Source of the DNA: Rhodococcus sp. OK519
GTDB lineage: Bacteria; Actinomycetota; Actinomycetes; Mycobacteriales; Mycobacteriaceae
Length of the DNA stretch: 64,000 bases
Assembly (NCBI RefSeq): GCF_003051005.1
Contig: NZ_QAOW01000008.1
Span: 1-64,000, forward strand
Direction: 5' to 3'
This document shows, piece by piece, positions 7,318-15,277 of this stretch; position 1 is the stretch's first letter; the number at the start of each line of letters is the position of its first letter. The notes beneath the pieces were generated by a model. The model did no database searches, was not told where the DNA came from, and saw only the letters and a program-made list of their open reading frames with translations. The position numbers and the translations under genes are program-made.

Positions 7318-7941
7318 TCAGCCTTCGACCGGCGCTGCGACACCGAGGCTGAGGGCGCCCATGATCCTCGGCGCACCCTTCTCGTAGAAGCTGTCGAGAT
7401 CCCTGATCTCGAAGCCCGCGACACGTACGAGTGCGGGGATGTCGCGAGTGAGGTGGCAGCCGCCGGCGACGGCCTTCTGAATCGGCTCGAACCGGCGCTG
7501 CCAGCGCTGAACCTTGGTGTGCGGCGCGAGTCCGTGTTCGACGAAGTGCAGAGTCCCGCCGGGCTTCAGGACTCGCCGCACTTCGTTCAGCGCGGCGCCG
7601 ACGTCGGGGATGGTGCACATCGTCCAGGTGGACAGGGCGGTATCGAAGGTGTTGTCGGGAAACGGAAGTGACTGCCCGTCGAGCCCGGATCGCTCGACGG
7701 AGACACCGGAGCGCGACAGCCGCTTGCCGGCCAGCTTCCATGCCTCGTCGGCCGGTTCGACGGCGCTGACCGAGTCGACAGCGGCGGGGTAGAAGGGAAT
7801 ATTGAGACCCGACCCGAAGCCGATCTCGACCACACGGCCGTTCAGTCCCGCGCACACGCGCTTCCGCGACCCTTCGGTCAACGACATCCCGCACGAGACG
7901 TCCACCAGGTGCGGGACGATCCGATCCGTGTAGAACCCCAT
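7318..7941 (-). CDS. Class I SAM-dependent methyltransferase
   Basis: 207 residues. The ATG at 7941 is chosen because it begins MGFYTDRIVPHLVD and has GGGAGG 10 bases upstream. SAM-binding motif I is VEIGFGSGLN, and the post-motifs include LPFPDNTFDTAL, EVRRVLKPGG and FVEHGLAP. The profile matches the UbiE/type-11 methyltransferases often annotated as phosphatidylethanolamine N-methyltransferase-like in actinobacteria. It is the last gene of the minus-strand run beginning at 13943, 22 bp behind the M20 gene. Substrate unknown; the context allows a methylated small peptide or an unrelated lipid role. Confidence 0.85.
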   Translation of the reverse strand: MGFYTDRIVPHLVDVSCGMSLTEGSRKRVCAGLNGRVVEIGFGSGLNIPFYPAAVDSVSAVEPADEAWKLAGKRLSRSGVSVERSGLDGQSLPFPDNTFDTALSTWTMCTIPDVGAALNEVRRVLKPGGTLHFVEHGLAPHTKVQRWQRRFEPIQKAVAGGCHLTRDIPALVRVAGFEIRDLDSFYEKGAPRIMGALSLGVAAPVEG

Positions 7942-7963
7942 CTGCAGCCTCCCGATCCGTTCC

Positions 7964-9118
7964 TCACTCCCCCGACTCCACCTCGAAGTCTCCACCGTAG
8001 GCGAGGGCGAGGAAGGTGCGCACCCCGTACACGAGGGCACGCTCGTCCAGGTCGAAGTTCGGCGTGTGCAGATCATGTCGCGCACTGGTGCCGTCCCAGA
8101 CACCCAGCCGTGCCATGGCACCGGGAACGTGCTCGAGGTACCACGCGAAATCCTCGCCCCCGCTCGATTGTCCGGCCTCGGCCAGATTCTCGACACCCAC
8201 GACGGACTGGATCGCTGCGATCATTTCGGCGGTGGCCTCGGGGTCGTTGACGACCGGCGGCACGCCCTGCACGTAGTCCAGTTCGTGCTCGACGCCGTAC
8301 GGCGCGAGCAGGTCTGCGACGGCGCGCCGCACCAGCGGTTCCACCGTGGACCACGTCCGGTGCGACGCGCTGCGCAGAGTGCCCACCAGTTCCCCCGACT
8401 CCGGAATGGCGTTGCCGACCCTGCCCGCCCGGATCCGGCCCCAGGTCAGCACGGTGGCGGTGCGGGCGTCGAGTCGGCGATCGAGCACCGACGCCAGCCC
8501 GGTCACCAGCACGGACGCGGCGAAGATCAGGTCCCCCGTCAGGTGCGGACGCGCCGAATGGCCACCCGGAGAGGACAGTCGCACCGTGAGCATGGCGCCC
8601 GACGAGGTGATCGGGCCCGCCCGCGTGGCGATCTTGCCGATCTCGAGTTGCGGCGCGCAGTGCAGGGCGAAGATTCGCGAAACACCCTCGAGCGCACCGG
8701 CTGCGACGACCCTGAGGGAACCTCCCGGGGTCGTCTCCTCACCGGGTTGGAAGATCAACCTCACCCGTCGCGATGGAGGCTCGGCCGCCAGCACTGTCGC
8801 GGCCTCGAGGAGCATCGCGGTGTGCGCGTCGTGCCCGCACGCGTGGCACACCCCCTCGACCGTGGACGCATAGGGCGCACCGGTTGTCTCCGTCAACGGG
8901 AGCGCGTCGAGGTCGGCCCGCAACGCGACGCACGTCGCGGTGTCGGGCCCGACGTCGCACCACAGGCCGGTACCGCTCGGCAGGTCCACCGGAGCGAGTC
9001 CCAGCGAACGCAGGTGGTCACGCACCAGCGCGGTGGTCCGGAACTCCTCGAAGGACAGTTCGGGGTGGGCGTGCAGATCCCGTCGCCAGGCGACGATCCG
9101 GTCGTGATCGATGTGCAT
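7964..9118 (-). CDS. M20-family amidohydrolase (N-acyl-amino-acid amidohydrolase type)
   Basis: 384 residues. The dinuclear metal motif HACGHDAHTAM is intact. LIFQPGEE carries the catalytic Glu pair, SSPGGHSARPH belongs to the lid domain, and SSGGEDFAWY to the C-terminal metal region. These fit the M20D group (hippurate hydrolase, N-acyl-L-amino-acid amidohydrolase, IAA-amino-acid hydrolase), which removes an acyl group from a capped amino acid. The gene starts 16 bp after the S9 peptidase stop and is followed by a methyltransferase. In this operon it is a candidate for removing an N-acyl cap or splitting an amidated dipeptide. Confidence 0.9.
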   Translation of the reverse strand: MHIDHDRIVAWRRDLHAHPELSFEEFRTTALVRDHLRSLGLAPVDLPSGTGLWCDVGPDTATCVALRADLDALPLTETTGAPYASTVEGVCHACGHDAHTAMLLEAATVLAAEPPSRRVRLIFQPGEETTPGGSLRVVAAGALEGVSRIFALHCAPQLEIGKIATRAGPITSSGAMLTVRLSSPGGHSARPHLTGDLIFAASVLVTGLASVLDRRLDARTATVLTWGRIRAGRVGNAIPESGELVGTLRSASHRTWSTVEPLVRRAVADLLAPYGVEHELDYVQGVPPVVNDPEATAEMIAAIQSVVGVENLAEAGQSSGGEDFAWYLEHVPGAMARLGVWDGTSARHDLHTPNFDLDERALVYGVRTFLALAYGGDFEVESGE

Positions 9119-9134
9119 CGTCCAGGCACCCCCG

Positions 9135-11018
9135 TCAGATCGCCGAGACCGGGGCGTCGGACCGGGCCAGTCGGCTCGTCAGCCAGTTCACCATCGTCTT
9201 GGCGAGTGTGTCCCGATTCTCGCGCTTGACGATGTCGTGGCCCTCGTCGCGGAACAACAACAGTTCGGCGACACCACCGTGGGCTCGCACCGACGCCACG
9301 ACCTGTTCGGATTCACTGACCGGCACGTTGGTGTCGTTGGCGCCGTGCACCACGAGGACGGGCGCCCTCAGGGAGGCGACGCGGTGGATCGGCGAGAGCT
9401 CCGCCAGTAGCTCCCGGTCGTGCTCCGGGTGCCCGTACTTGGGATAGGCGGCGGCCGCGATCCACGGTTCCGTATTGGCATAGAAGGTTTCGAGGTTGCT
9501 CATGCCGCAGACGGCGATGCCCGTGGCGAACAGGTCGGGGTGGAACGTGAGCGCCGTCAACGTCAGGTACCCGCCGTACGAGTGCCCGGCGCACGCGATC
9601 CGCGCGGGGTCGGCCAGTCCGTTCTCCACGACGTAGCGCACGCAGTCCGCGACGTCGTCGATGCCGGCGAATCGGCCGTACCGCTCGTCGGCGTGCATGA
9701 AGGTGCGGCCGAATCCGCCCGAGCCGCGCACGTTCGGCGCAAAGACGGTGATGCCGGCTTCGACGAGGGCCGGGAAGTAGTCGCTGTATCCCGGACGTTC
9801 CTGAAGCTCCGGTCCGCCGTGGAACCACAGCATCACCGGTCCGGGCTCGTCCCCGGCCGCACGGTACAGCCATCCGGTGAGGGGCAGCCCGTCCCGCGCC
9901 GTGAGTTCGGCGAGCATCGGGGCGTCGGCCCGGGCGATCCGGGTCCGGGCCGGTTCCACGGGACCCCACTCCCCCGTTCGCGTGTCGACGATCTCCACCG
10001 ACGGCGGCATCCCGGGGCCCTCCACCGTGACCGCCAGCAACGAGCCGTCGGCACTGATACTGAGCTCGGACGCCACCAGCCCCGGCAGGCTGATCGGGGA
10101 ATCGAGCGTGCCGTCCGCGAGATGCAAGATCTGCAACTCGCTCAGGCCCTTGTAGTTCCACAGCAGGGCCACCGTGGCATGGTCGTCGCTGACGACGAAC
10201 TCGTCGAGGTCGAAGTTGTCCCGCTCGGCCAGCACGCGATAGGAGACACCCCGATCGGAGGCGGCCACACCGAGCAAACGCGCGAACTCCGCGCCGTTGT
10301 CACTGCGCACGAGCGCGCGGATGTACCGGTCCGGTTCACCCTCGCTCGACGCCCACGGGGATCGGTGCTGGCCGAGCACACCGAGCAGTCGGTGGTCGTC
10401 GAGGAGAACGCCCGCGTCGGTGGTCGATCCGAAGTCCGTCGGCAGCAACGGGGCCCGGCTTCCGTCGTCGCGGTGCAACAACAGTTCACGGTGCCCGCGC
10501 GGCCCCACCCGGAGCAGCGCGGATCCGTCCCACGCGTCCACGAGGAAACTGCCGACACGACGGTCGAGCACAGTGGTGTCCTGGGTGTGCGGATCGACCA
10601 ACCGCGCCTCCGCCACTCCATCCTCGTCGGTCGCGGTGAGCGCCACCCGGTTCCCGTCCCATCCGATCAGCTCGGCCGAGACTGCGTGCTGCGACCCGAC
10701 GAGGCGGGCCGACCGATCCAGCGGATCGGTTTGCACGACCCACACCTGAGTGCGGTTACCGCCGTGCGGGGCGACCTGGCACGCGAGCCACCCGCTGTCC
10801 GCCGAATGCACGATCCTCGTGACGGGACCGGGCACCGGCAGTTCCACGCGTCGGTCCGTGCTGCCGTGCCGGCCCGACAGGAATCGCTGCACGGCCCAGG
10901 GGTAGCCCCCGTCGTCGACGATGTGCGCGAATCCGGTCGCGTCCGGCGACACCGATGCGCCCGAAGTGAAGCGGATGTGCCGTCCGCCTGAAGGTTCCGT
11001 CGACTCCCGAGCGGTCAC
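9135..11018 (-). CDS. Prolyl-oligopeptidase-family serine peptidase (S9)
   Basis: About 627 residues. The GTG at 11018 overlaps the amidotransferase stop by 4 bp (GTGA); longer in-frame readings only run into the antisense of that gene. The N-terminal two thirds form repeated beta segments of a propeller, as in acyl-aminoacyl peptidases. The C-terminal hydrolase domain has MLWFHGGPE, the nucleophile motif GHSYGGYLTLTAL, HGANDTNVPVSESEQV with the catalytic Asp, and DEGHDI with the catalytic His. No signal peptide, so it is cytosolic. S9 enzymes cleave short peptides, often N-blocked ones. Its coupling to a ligase and an amidotransferase suggests turnover of the product of the operon. Confidence 0.9.
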   Translation of the reverse strand: MTARESTEPSGGRHIRFTSGASVSPDATGFAHIVDDGGYPWAVQRFLSGRHGSTDRRVELPVPGPVTRIVHSADSGWLACQVAPHGGNRTQVWVVQTDPLDRSARLVGSQHAVSAELIGWDGNRVALTATDEDGVAEARLVDPHTQDTTVLDRRVGSFLVDAWDGSALLRVGPRGHRELLLHRDDGSRAPLLPTDFGSTTDAGVLLDDHRLLGVLGQHRSPWASSEGEPDRYIRALVRSDNGAEFARLLGVAASDRGVSYRVLAERDNFDLDEFVVSDDHATVALLWNYKGLSELQILHLADGTLDSPISLPGLVASELSISADGSLLAVTVEGPGMPPSVEIVDTRTGEWGPVEPARTRIARADAPMLAELTARDGLPLTGWLYRAAGDEPGPVMLWFHGGPELQERPGYSDYFPALVEAGITVFAPNVRGSGGFGRTFMHADERYGRFAGIDDVADCVRYVVENGLADPARIACAGHSYGGYLTLTALTFHPDLFATGIAVCGMSNLETFYANTEPWIAAAAYPKYGHPEHDRELLAELSPIHRVASLRAPVLVVHGANDTNVPVSESEQVVASVRAHGGVAELLLFRDEGHDIVKRENRDTLAKTMVNWLTSRLARSDAPVSAI

Positions 11019-12799
11019 AGCCGCTCCATGGCCTGCAGCCACATCTCCAGCAGTCCCACCTGCCACAGGGTGTTCACGCCGCGGGCGGTACGAATATCGT
11101 TGGGAGTGGCGAACATCGCATCGAGCGCTTCCGGCCGGAACAGGCCTCGCTCGCGAGCGCTGCGGCTGCGCAGTGCGTCCTGCACGAGGTCGAGGACCCC
11201 GCCCTCGAGATGCCGGATTCCGGGGACCGGGAAGTACCCCTTGGTCCGATCGATCACTTCGCTCGGCAGTAGGCCGCGGCTGGCATCCTTGAGCACGCCC
11301 TTGCCGTCGCCCGCCAGTTTGAGGTCCGGCGGGCAGGTGGCCGCCAGCTCCACGAATTCGTGATCGAGGAACGGCACCCGAGCCTCGAGCCCCCACGCCA
11401 TCGTCATCGTGTCGACCCGCTTGACCGGGTCCTCGACGAGCATCACCGTCGTGTCGAGTCGCAACGCCGCATCGACGGAGGTGTCGGCCCCCGGCGCGCT
11501 GTGATGCCGGACGACGAATTCCGAACTGACGTCACGATCGAGACAGTAGGCGGGGTCGAGCAGGGCCGCGATGTCGTCGTGGGTGCGGTCGAAGTACACC
11601 TTGGCGTACGCCTCGGCCGACTGTTCCCGCGCGACCCCGACCAGCGGCGGATACCAGTGGTAGCCGCCGAGGATCTCATCGGCGCCCTGGCCGGACTGCA
11701 CCACCTTGACGGACTTGGAGACCTCCTCCGACAGGAGGTAGAACGCCACGCAGTCGTGGCTGAGCATCGGCTCGCTCATCGCTTCGACTGTCTTCGGGAG
11801 CGCCGCGGGCAACCGCGACGGATCGATGTGAATCTGCTGATGATCGGTACCGAACGTCCGTGCCACCAGATCGGAGTAGAAGTACTCGTTTCCGGATTCG
11901 CCTCCGGCCGAGTCGAATCCGATGCTGAATGTCGCGAGACCCCGCTGCCCCTGTTCGGCCAGTAGGGCCACGAGCAGACTGGAATCGATGCCGCCCGACA
12001 GCAGCACCCCGACGGGAACGTCGGCGACCATCCGGCGCGACACCGCGGTGCGCAGTGAGTCCATCAGCGCCTGCTGCCACTGCTCCGGCGTCCACGACGT
12101 CCGCTCGGGAGCGGGCTCGAATCGGGGCTCCCAGTACTGCCTTTCGGTGGCGGCTCCGTCGGGCTGCACCACCCGGATCGTCGCCGGTGGCAGCTTACGG
12201 ACGCCCTCGAACACGGTGTGCGGCGCCGGCACGGCCGCGGCGAAGCTCAGATAGTGATGCAGAGCGACCCGGTCGATCGTGGTGTCGACGTCACCGCCAC
12301 GCAGCAGCGCCTGCAACGTCGAGGCGAATCGCAACCGTCCCGGCCGCTCGGTGAAGTACAGGGGCTTGATGCCCAGACGATCCCGCGCGAAAGTCACCAC
12401 ACCCGAGTCGATTTCGTGCACCGCGAAGGCGAACATTCCTTTGAAGCGGTGGACGCAGTCCGCGCCCCAGCGGTGGAAGCTCTTGAGCACCACCTCACTG
12501 TCCGCCGTCGAGAAGAACCGGTATCCCGCTTGGTGCAGTTCCGCGCGCAACTCCTTGTAGTTGTAGATGCAGCCGTTGAAGACCAGCGACAACCGGAGTT
12601 CGCTGTCGACCATCGGCTGACCGCCCCGCGCGGACAGGTCGATGATGCACAACCGGCGATGACCGAAGGCCACCGATTGCTGGGCATAGGCGCCGGCCGA
12701 ATCCGGCCCGCGGGTCACCATCGCGTCGGTCATCCGGGCCACCGCTGCCACGTCGGGCGGCGTCCCGTCGAAGCGAATCTCACCGCATATGCCACACAT
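11015..12799 (-). CDS. Asparagine-synthase-like glutamine amidotransferase (NAGGN amidotransferase type)
   Basis: 594 residues. The ATG at 12799 is chosen because MCGICGEIRF exposes the catalytic Cys2 of a class II (Ntn) glutaminase after Met removal. The synthetase half has the ATP pyrophosphatase motif LLSGGIDSSLLVAL. The C-terminus has RVPFLDHEFVELA, then TKGYFPVPGIRHL and LWQVGLLEMWLQ, which I associate with the N-acetylglutaminylglutamine amidotransferase group (TIGR03104) rather than true AsnB. That group amidates the C-terminus of an osmoprotectant dipeptide. Its usual partners, an ATP-grasp synthetase and an M42 peptidase, are absent. Instead it overlaps a GCS2-type ligase by 20 bp and an S9 peptidase by 4 bp. 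Subfamily assignment is from memory of the motif and needs an HMM check. Confidence 0.82.
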   Translation of the reverse strand: MCGICGEIRFDGTPPDVAAVARMTDAMVTRGPDSAGAYAQQSVAFGHRRLCIIDLSARGGQPMVDSELRLSLVFNGCIYNYKELRAELHQAGYRFFSTADSEVVLKSFHRWGADCVHRFKGMFAFAVHEIDSGVVTFARDRLGIKPLYFTERPGRLRFASTLQALLRGGDVDTTIDRVALHHYLSFAAAVPAPHTVFEGVRKLPPATIRVVQPDGAATERQYWEPRFEPAPERTSWTPEQWQQALMDSLRTAVSRRMVADVPVGVLLSGGIDSSLLVALLAEQGQRGLATFSIGFDSAGGESGNEYFYSDLVARTFGTDHQQIHIDPSRLPAALPKTVEAMSEPMLSHDCVAFYLLSEEVSKSVKVVQSGQGADEILGGYHWYPPLVGVAREQSAEAYAKVYFDRTHDDIAALLDPAYCLDRDVSSEFVVRHHSAPGADTSVDAALRLDTTVMLVEDPVKRVDTMTMAWGLEARVPFLDHEFVELAATCPPDLKLAGDGKGVLKDASRGLLPSEVIDRTKGYFPVPGIRHLEGGVLDLVQDALRSRSARERGLFRPEALDAMFATPNDIRTARGVNTLWQVGLLEMWLQAMERL

Positions 12800-13943
12800 G
12801 TTCGGCAACTCCTCCCGGGCCGTCGGCCCCGGTCCAGGTGTCCCCACCGCCGGCAGTCTCGGCCGCCAGCAGGTCCACGACGTCGGTCAGCCGGCCCCGC
12901 CGACGCAAGATCCGGCGCTGCCGCGCCGACGAGCTGCCCTCCTTCAGAGTGACGGCCGCCAACTCGGAGATCACGTCCCAATCACCCGCGGATTCGAGGT
13001 GGGGCCGCAGTGACCGGATCAGATCCTCGACGACCTCCGAAGCGGGACGCGGCGCGGCAGCCTCCACGTCGACCAGATCGCCCTCGAGACCCGAACGCGC
13101 CGCCCGCCACATGGCCGCGCGCACGAGCGTGGGCGAGACCTGTAGCGGTGGCCTCCCCTCACGGAGGGCGGCGGCCTCGCGTTCGACGAGCGCACGGAAG
13201 AGCCCCGCCACGAGCGCAATCGTGTCCACCGACGGGCAGCTGTCACACACCCGCAGCTCGAGCGTCGAATACCGATCGGACGGTCGCAGGTCGAAGTAGA
13301 CCATTCCGGGGCCGCTGATCACCCCACTCGCGACGAGGTCCGCGATGAGCCGGTCGTATTCCGCGGCCGATTGCACCGGCGCCGCGGGGCCGGTGGTGGG
13401 CCAGCGGCTCCACACCAGGCATCGCATGCTGGCGTATCCGGTGTCGGTGCCGTCGGCCCAGAACGGTGAACTCGCACTCAGAGCGAGGAAGACCGGTAGG
13501 TACGGGGCGGCACGATTGGCGATTCGCACCGCCTCGTCGCGATCCGCCACGTCCACATGCACCTGTGTGCCGCAGATCAGCTGCTCGCGGGCGAGGAGCT
13601 GATAGTCGGCGAGCATGCGCCGATACCGTGGGGTCTCGGTGACCGCCATCTCGGCGGGCACCGACAGGGGCACCGCCCCCGCGGCCACCACTCCGATGCC
13701 GAGGGCGGCCGCGGTGTCGACGAGGACCCTCCGCAGGTGGGTCAGATCGTCCCGGAGATCGGCCAGGTCCGGGAACACCCCGCTGTTGACCTCGACGACG
13801 CAGCGCTGCAGTTCCTCGACATAGACGTCCCCGGGGAGTCGCTCGAGCAGTTCCGGTGCGCGCGTGACCAGCCGCCGGGTCGTAGCGTCGATGAGATGGA
13901 ACTCCTCCTCGACGCCCAGCTTGCGTCCTCCATCGGTCGCCAC
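12780..13943 (-). CDS. Carboxylate-amine ligase, GCS2/YbdK-type glutamate-cysteine ligase homologue
   Basis: 387 residues. The family start GVEEEFHLID is present, followed by CVVEVNSGVF and the TQVHVDV strand of the active site. YFDLRPSDRYSTLELRVCD (in two parts) and the C-terminal basic RQRRILRR complete the GCS2 pattern. GCS2 enzymes join the side-chain or main-chain carboxyl of an amino acid, often glutamate, to an amine using ATP; YbdK shows weak glutamate-cysteine ligase activity. It is the first gene of the operon and overlaps the amidotransferase by 20 bp. It therefore probably supplies the dipeptide-like substrate that the amidotransferase amidates. Mycothiol-using actinobacteria normally lack glutathione, which argues against a plain glutathione role. 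Confidence 0.85.
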   Translation of the reverse strand: MATDGGRKLGVEEEFHLIDATTRRLVTRAPELLERLPGDVYVEELQRCVVEVNSGVFPDLADLRDDLTHLRRVLVDTAAALGIGVVAAGAVPLSVPAEMAVTETPRYRRMLADYQLLAREQLICGTQVHVDVADRDEAVRIANRAAPYLPVFLALSASSPFWADGTDTGYASMRCLVWSRWPTTGPAAPVQSAAEYDRLIADLVASGVISGPGMVYFDLRPSDRYSTLELRVCDSCPSVDTIALVAGLFRALVEREAAALREGRPPLQVSPTLVRAAMWRAARSGLEGDLVDVEAAAPRPASEVVEDLIRSLRPHLESAGDWDVISELAAVTLKEGSSSARQRRILRRRGRLTDVVDLLAAETAGGGDTWTGADGPGGVAEHVWHMR

Positions 13944-14140
13944 AGCGGCTTACCTCGCGCGCCGGGAAGATGTGGCGGGCATCGGGCTCATCCAGGGTCC
14001 TCTCTGTCCCGTCGACGAGCTGACCGAGCCGTGCACTGTCTTCCGTACGCGACCCGCGTCGTCGACCGGTTACCCAGGCTGTCGGTGTTCCAACCGCACT
14101 GCCCGACCAGTCTTCGCACCCTCATGGCCGATTCACACAC

Positions 14141-14150
14141 ATATCGATAT
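14141..14150. promoter_or_regulatory. ATATCGATAT palindrome upstream of the ligase-amidotransferase operon
   Basis: A perfect 10-bp palindrome about 200 bp upstream of the ligase start, in a gene-free stretch (13944-14202). It resembles the ATATCGA-type half sites near the two arsR genes. It could be an ArsR/SmtB-type site or chance. Confidence 0.25.
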
Positions 14151-14202
14151 TCGTTAGCGTCTTGATACCCGGACTGCGGGGCGAACATCGCGTCGAACGG
14201 CG

Positions 14203-14571
14203 CTACCGCGACTCGCCGCAGCAGTTCGGGTCGAGCACCAGACGGAGTGCGTCGAGCGATTCGCCGCGGGCCCGGTAGTAGACGTTCATGCCGCGCCGCT
14301 CCGATTCGACCATGCCGGCCTTCTTGAGTCGCCCCAGGTGGTGGCTGACGGTCGACTCCCCCAGGCCGACCCCGGCGGCGAGGTCGCACGTGCAGACCGC
14401 TCCACCGTCGGTCGTGAGCAGGATCGACACGAGCTTGATCCGGACCGGGTCGGCGAGCGCCTTCAACCGGAGCGCGATCTGCAGCGCCGCGTCGTCACTC
14501 AACGGCGCTGCGGAGACCGGCGCGCAGCAGATCGGTGCGCTGACATCCACGATCGGCAGGGCTTTCGGCAT
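14203..14571 (-). CDS. arsR: ArsR-family arsenite-responsive repressor
   Basis: 122 residues from the ATG at 14571, where the conserved N-terminus MPKALPIVDV begins. Cys15-Cys16 match the numbering known for Corynebacterium glutamicum ArsR, whose As(III) site uses Cys15, Cys16 and Cys55. Cys60 and Cys62 (VCTCDL) lie in the alpha-3 region, and there is a C-terminal CC pair. The DNA-binding helix is STVSHHLGRLKKAGMV. It is divergent from arsI with a TATGTCGAA/TTCGACATA dyad between them. Likely an As(III)-released repressor of arsI and itself. Confidence 0.9.
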   Translation of the reverse strand: MPKALPIVDVSAPICCAPVSAAPLSDDAALQIALRLKALADPVRIKLVSILLTTDGGAVCTCDLAAGVGLGESTVSHHLGRLKKAGMVESERRGMNVYYRARGESLDALRLVLDPNCCGESR

Positions 14572-14598
14572 GCCGCGATCGTAACCGGCTTCTTGACT

Positions 14599-14643
14599 TA
14601 TGTCGAAAAGGTGGGAGTCTGTAGTTGCAAAGAATTCGACATA
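14599..14643. promoter_or_regulatory. ArsR operator candidate between arsR and arsI
   Basis: TATGTCGAA (14599-14607) and TTCGACATA (14635-14643) are exact inverted arms 27 bp apart in the divergent promoter region. Similar TTCGA(C/T)AT units recur at the second arsR start near 16741-16774. Confidence 0.5.
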
Positions 14644-14665
14644 TATCGCATAGGTGGAGGCTCTC

Positions 14666-15142
14666 ATGTCACGCGCCCAACTCGCTCTCAACGTCGACGA
14701 CCTCGAGCAGGCGGTCACGTTCTACTCGAAGCTCTTCGGCACGCAGCCGACCAAGCTGAAGCCCGGTTACGCGAACTTCGCGATCACCGAGCCGCCGCTC
14801 AAGCTGGTACTGCTCGAGAATCCCGGCAAGGGCGGCACGATCAACCACCTCGGAGTCGAGGTCGAATCGTCGGAGAAGGTGCACGCGGAGATTGCGCGCC
14901 TCACCGACGAGGGCCTATTTACGGACGAGGAGATCGGCACCACCTGCTGCTTCGCCACCCAGGACAAGGTGTGGGTCACCGGCCCGGCCGGCGAGAAGTG
15001 GGAGGTCTACACGGTGCTCGCCGACTCGGAGTCTTTCGGCTCGAGTCCGCAGCACGTCGAGGACAGCAATCCCGTCGGCGGCGTCTGCTGCCGCACCGCA
15101 GCGAAGGACGACTCCGCACCAAACGAATCAACTTGCTGCTGA
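14666..15142 (+). CDS. arsI: ArsI/CadI-family protein, probable C-As lyase
   Basis: 158 residues from the ATG at 14666 (RBS GGTGGAGG). It is a vicinal-oxygen-chelate (glyoxalase-like) fold with metal ligands in the N-terminal LNVDDLE region, INHLGVEV (His) and GPAGEKWEVY (Glu). The ArsI thiol pair sits in GTTCCFATQDKVWV, and more Cys pairs lie near the C-terminus (GGVCC, STCC). ArsI cleaves trivalent methyl- and aromatic arsenicals using Fe(II) and oxygen; the mycobacterial homologue is called CadI because cadmium induces it. Divergent from arsR, so probably under its control. Confidence 0.88.
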   Translation: MSRAQLALNVDDLEQAVTFYSKLFGTQPTKLKPGYANFAITEPPLKLVLLENPGKGGTINHLGVEVESSEKVHAEIARLTDEGLFTDEEIGTTCCFATQDKVWVTGPAGEKWEVYTVLADSESFGSSPQHVEDSNPVGGVCCRTAAKDDSAPNESTCC

Positions 15143-15164
15143 ACGGAATACTCCCACCATCCGG

Positions 15165-15272
15165 CTACGGCAGGAGCTCGGCGATCAAGACTTCCACCCG
15201 GTTGCGAATCTCGTCGCGGTTGGGCCGGACGGCGTTGTGGATACAGATGAAGAGCGCGCTGGGAACTACCAC
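15165..15272 (-). pseudogene. arsC: arsC (arsenate reductase) relic with a large in-frame internal deletion
   Basis: The minus strand reads VVVPSALFICIHNA and then VRPNRDEIRNRVEVLIAELL before a TAG. The first part is the phosphatase-loop start of thiol arsenate reductases (normally LFVCVHNAGRS). The second is their C-terminus (normally VRPIRDEI.RV..LI.EL). Roughly 90 to 100 residues between them are missing, with the frame kept. What remains is 35 codons from a GTG at 15272, 5 bp after the ACR3 stop. That is where arsC sits in arsR-acr3-arsC operons. It cannot fold as a reductase. Confidence 0.7.
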
Positions 15273-15277
15273 GGGGT

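Noticed and set aside
12780-13943. Calling the GCS2-type ligase EgtA or GshA
   Set aside because: No ergothioneine genes (egtB-D) or glutathione synthetase are nearby, and the partner is an amidotransferase.
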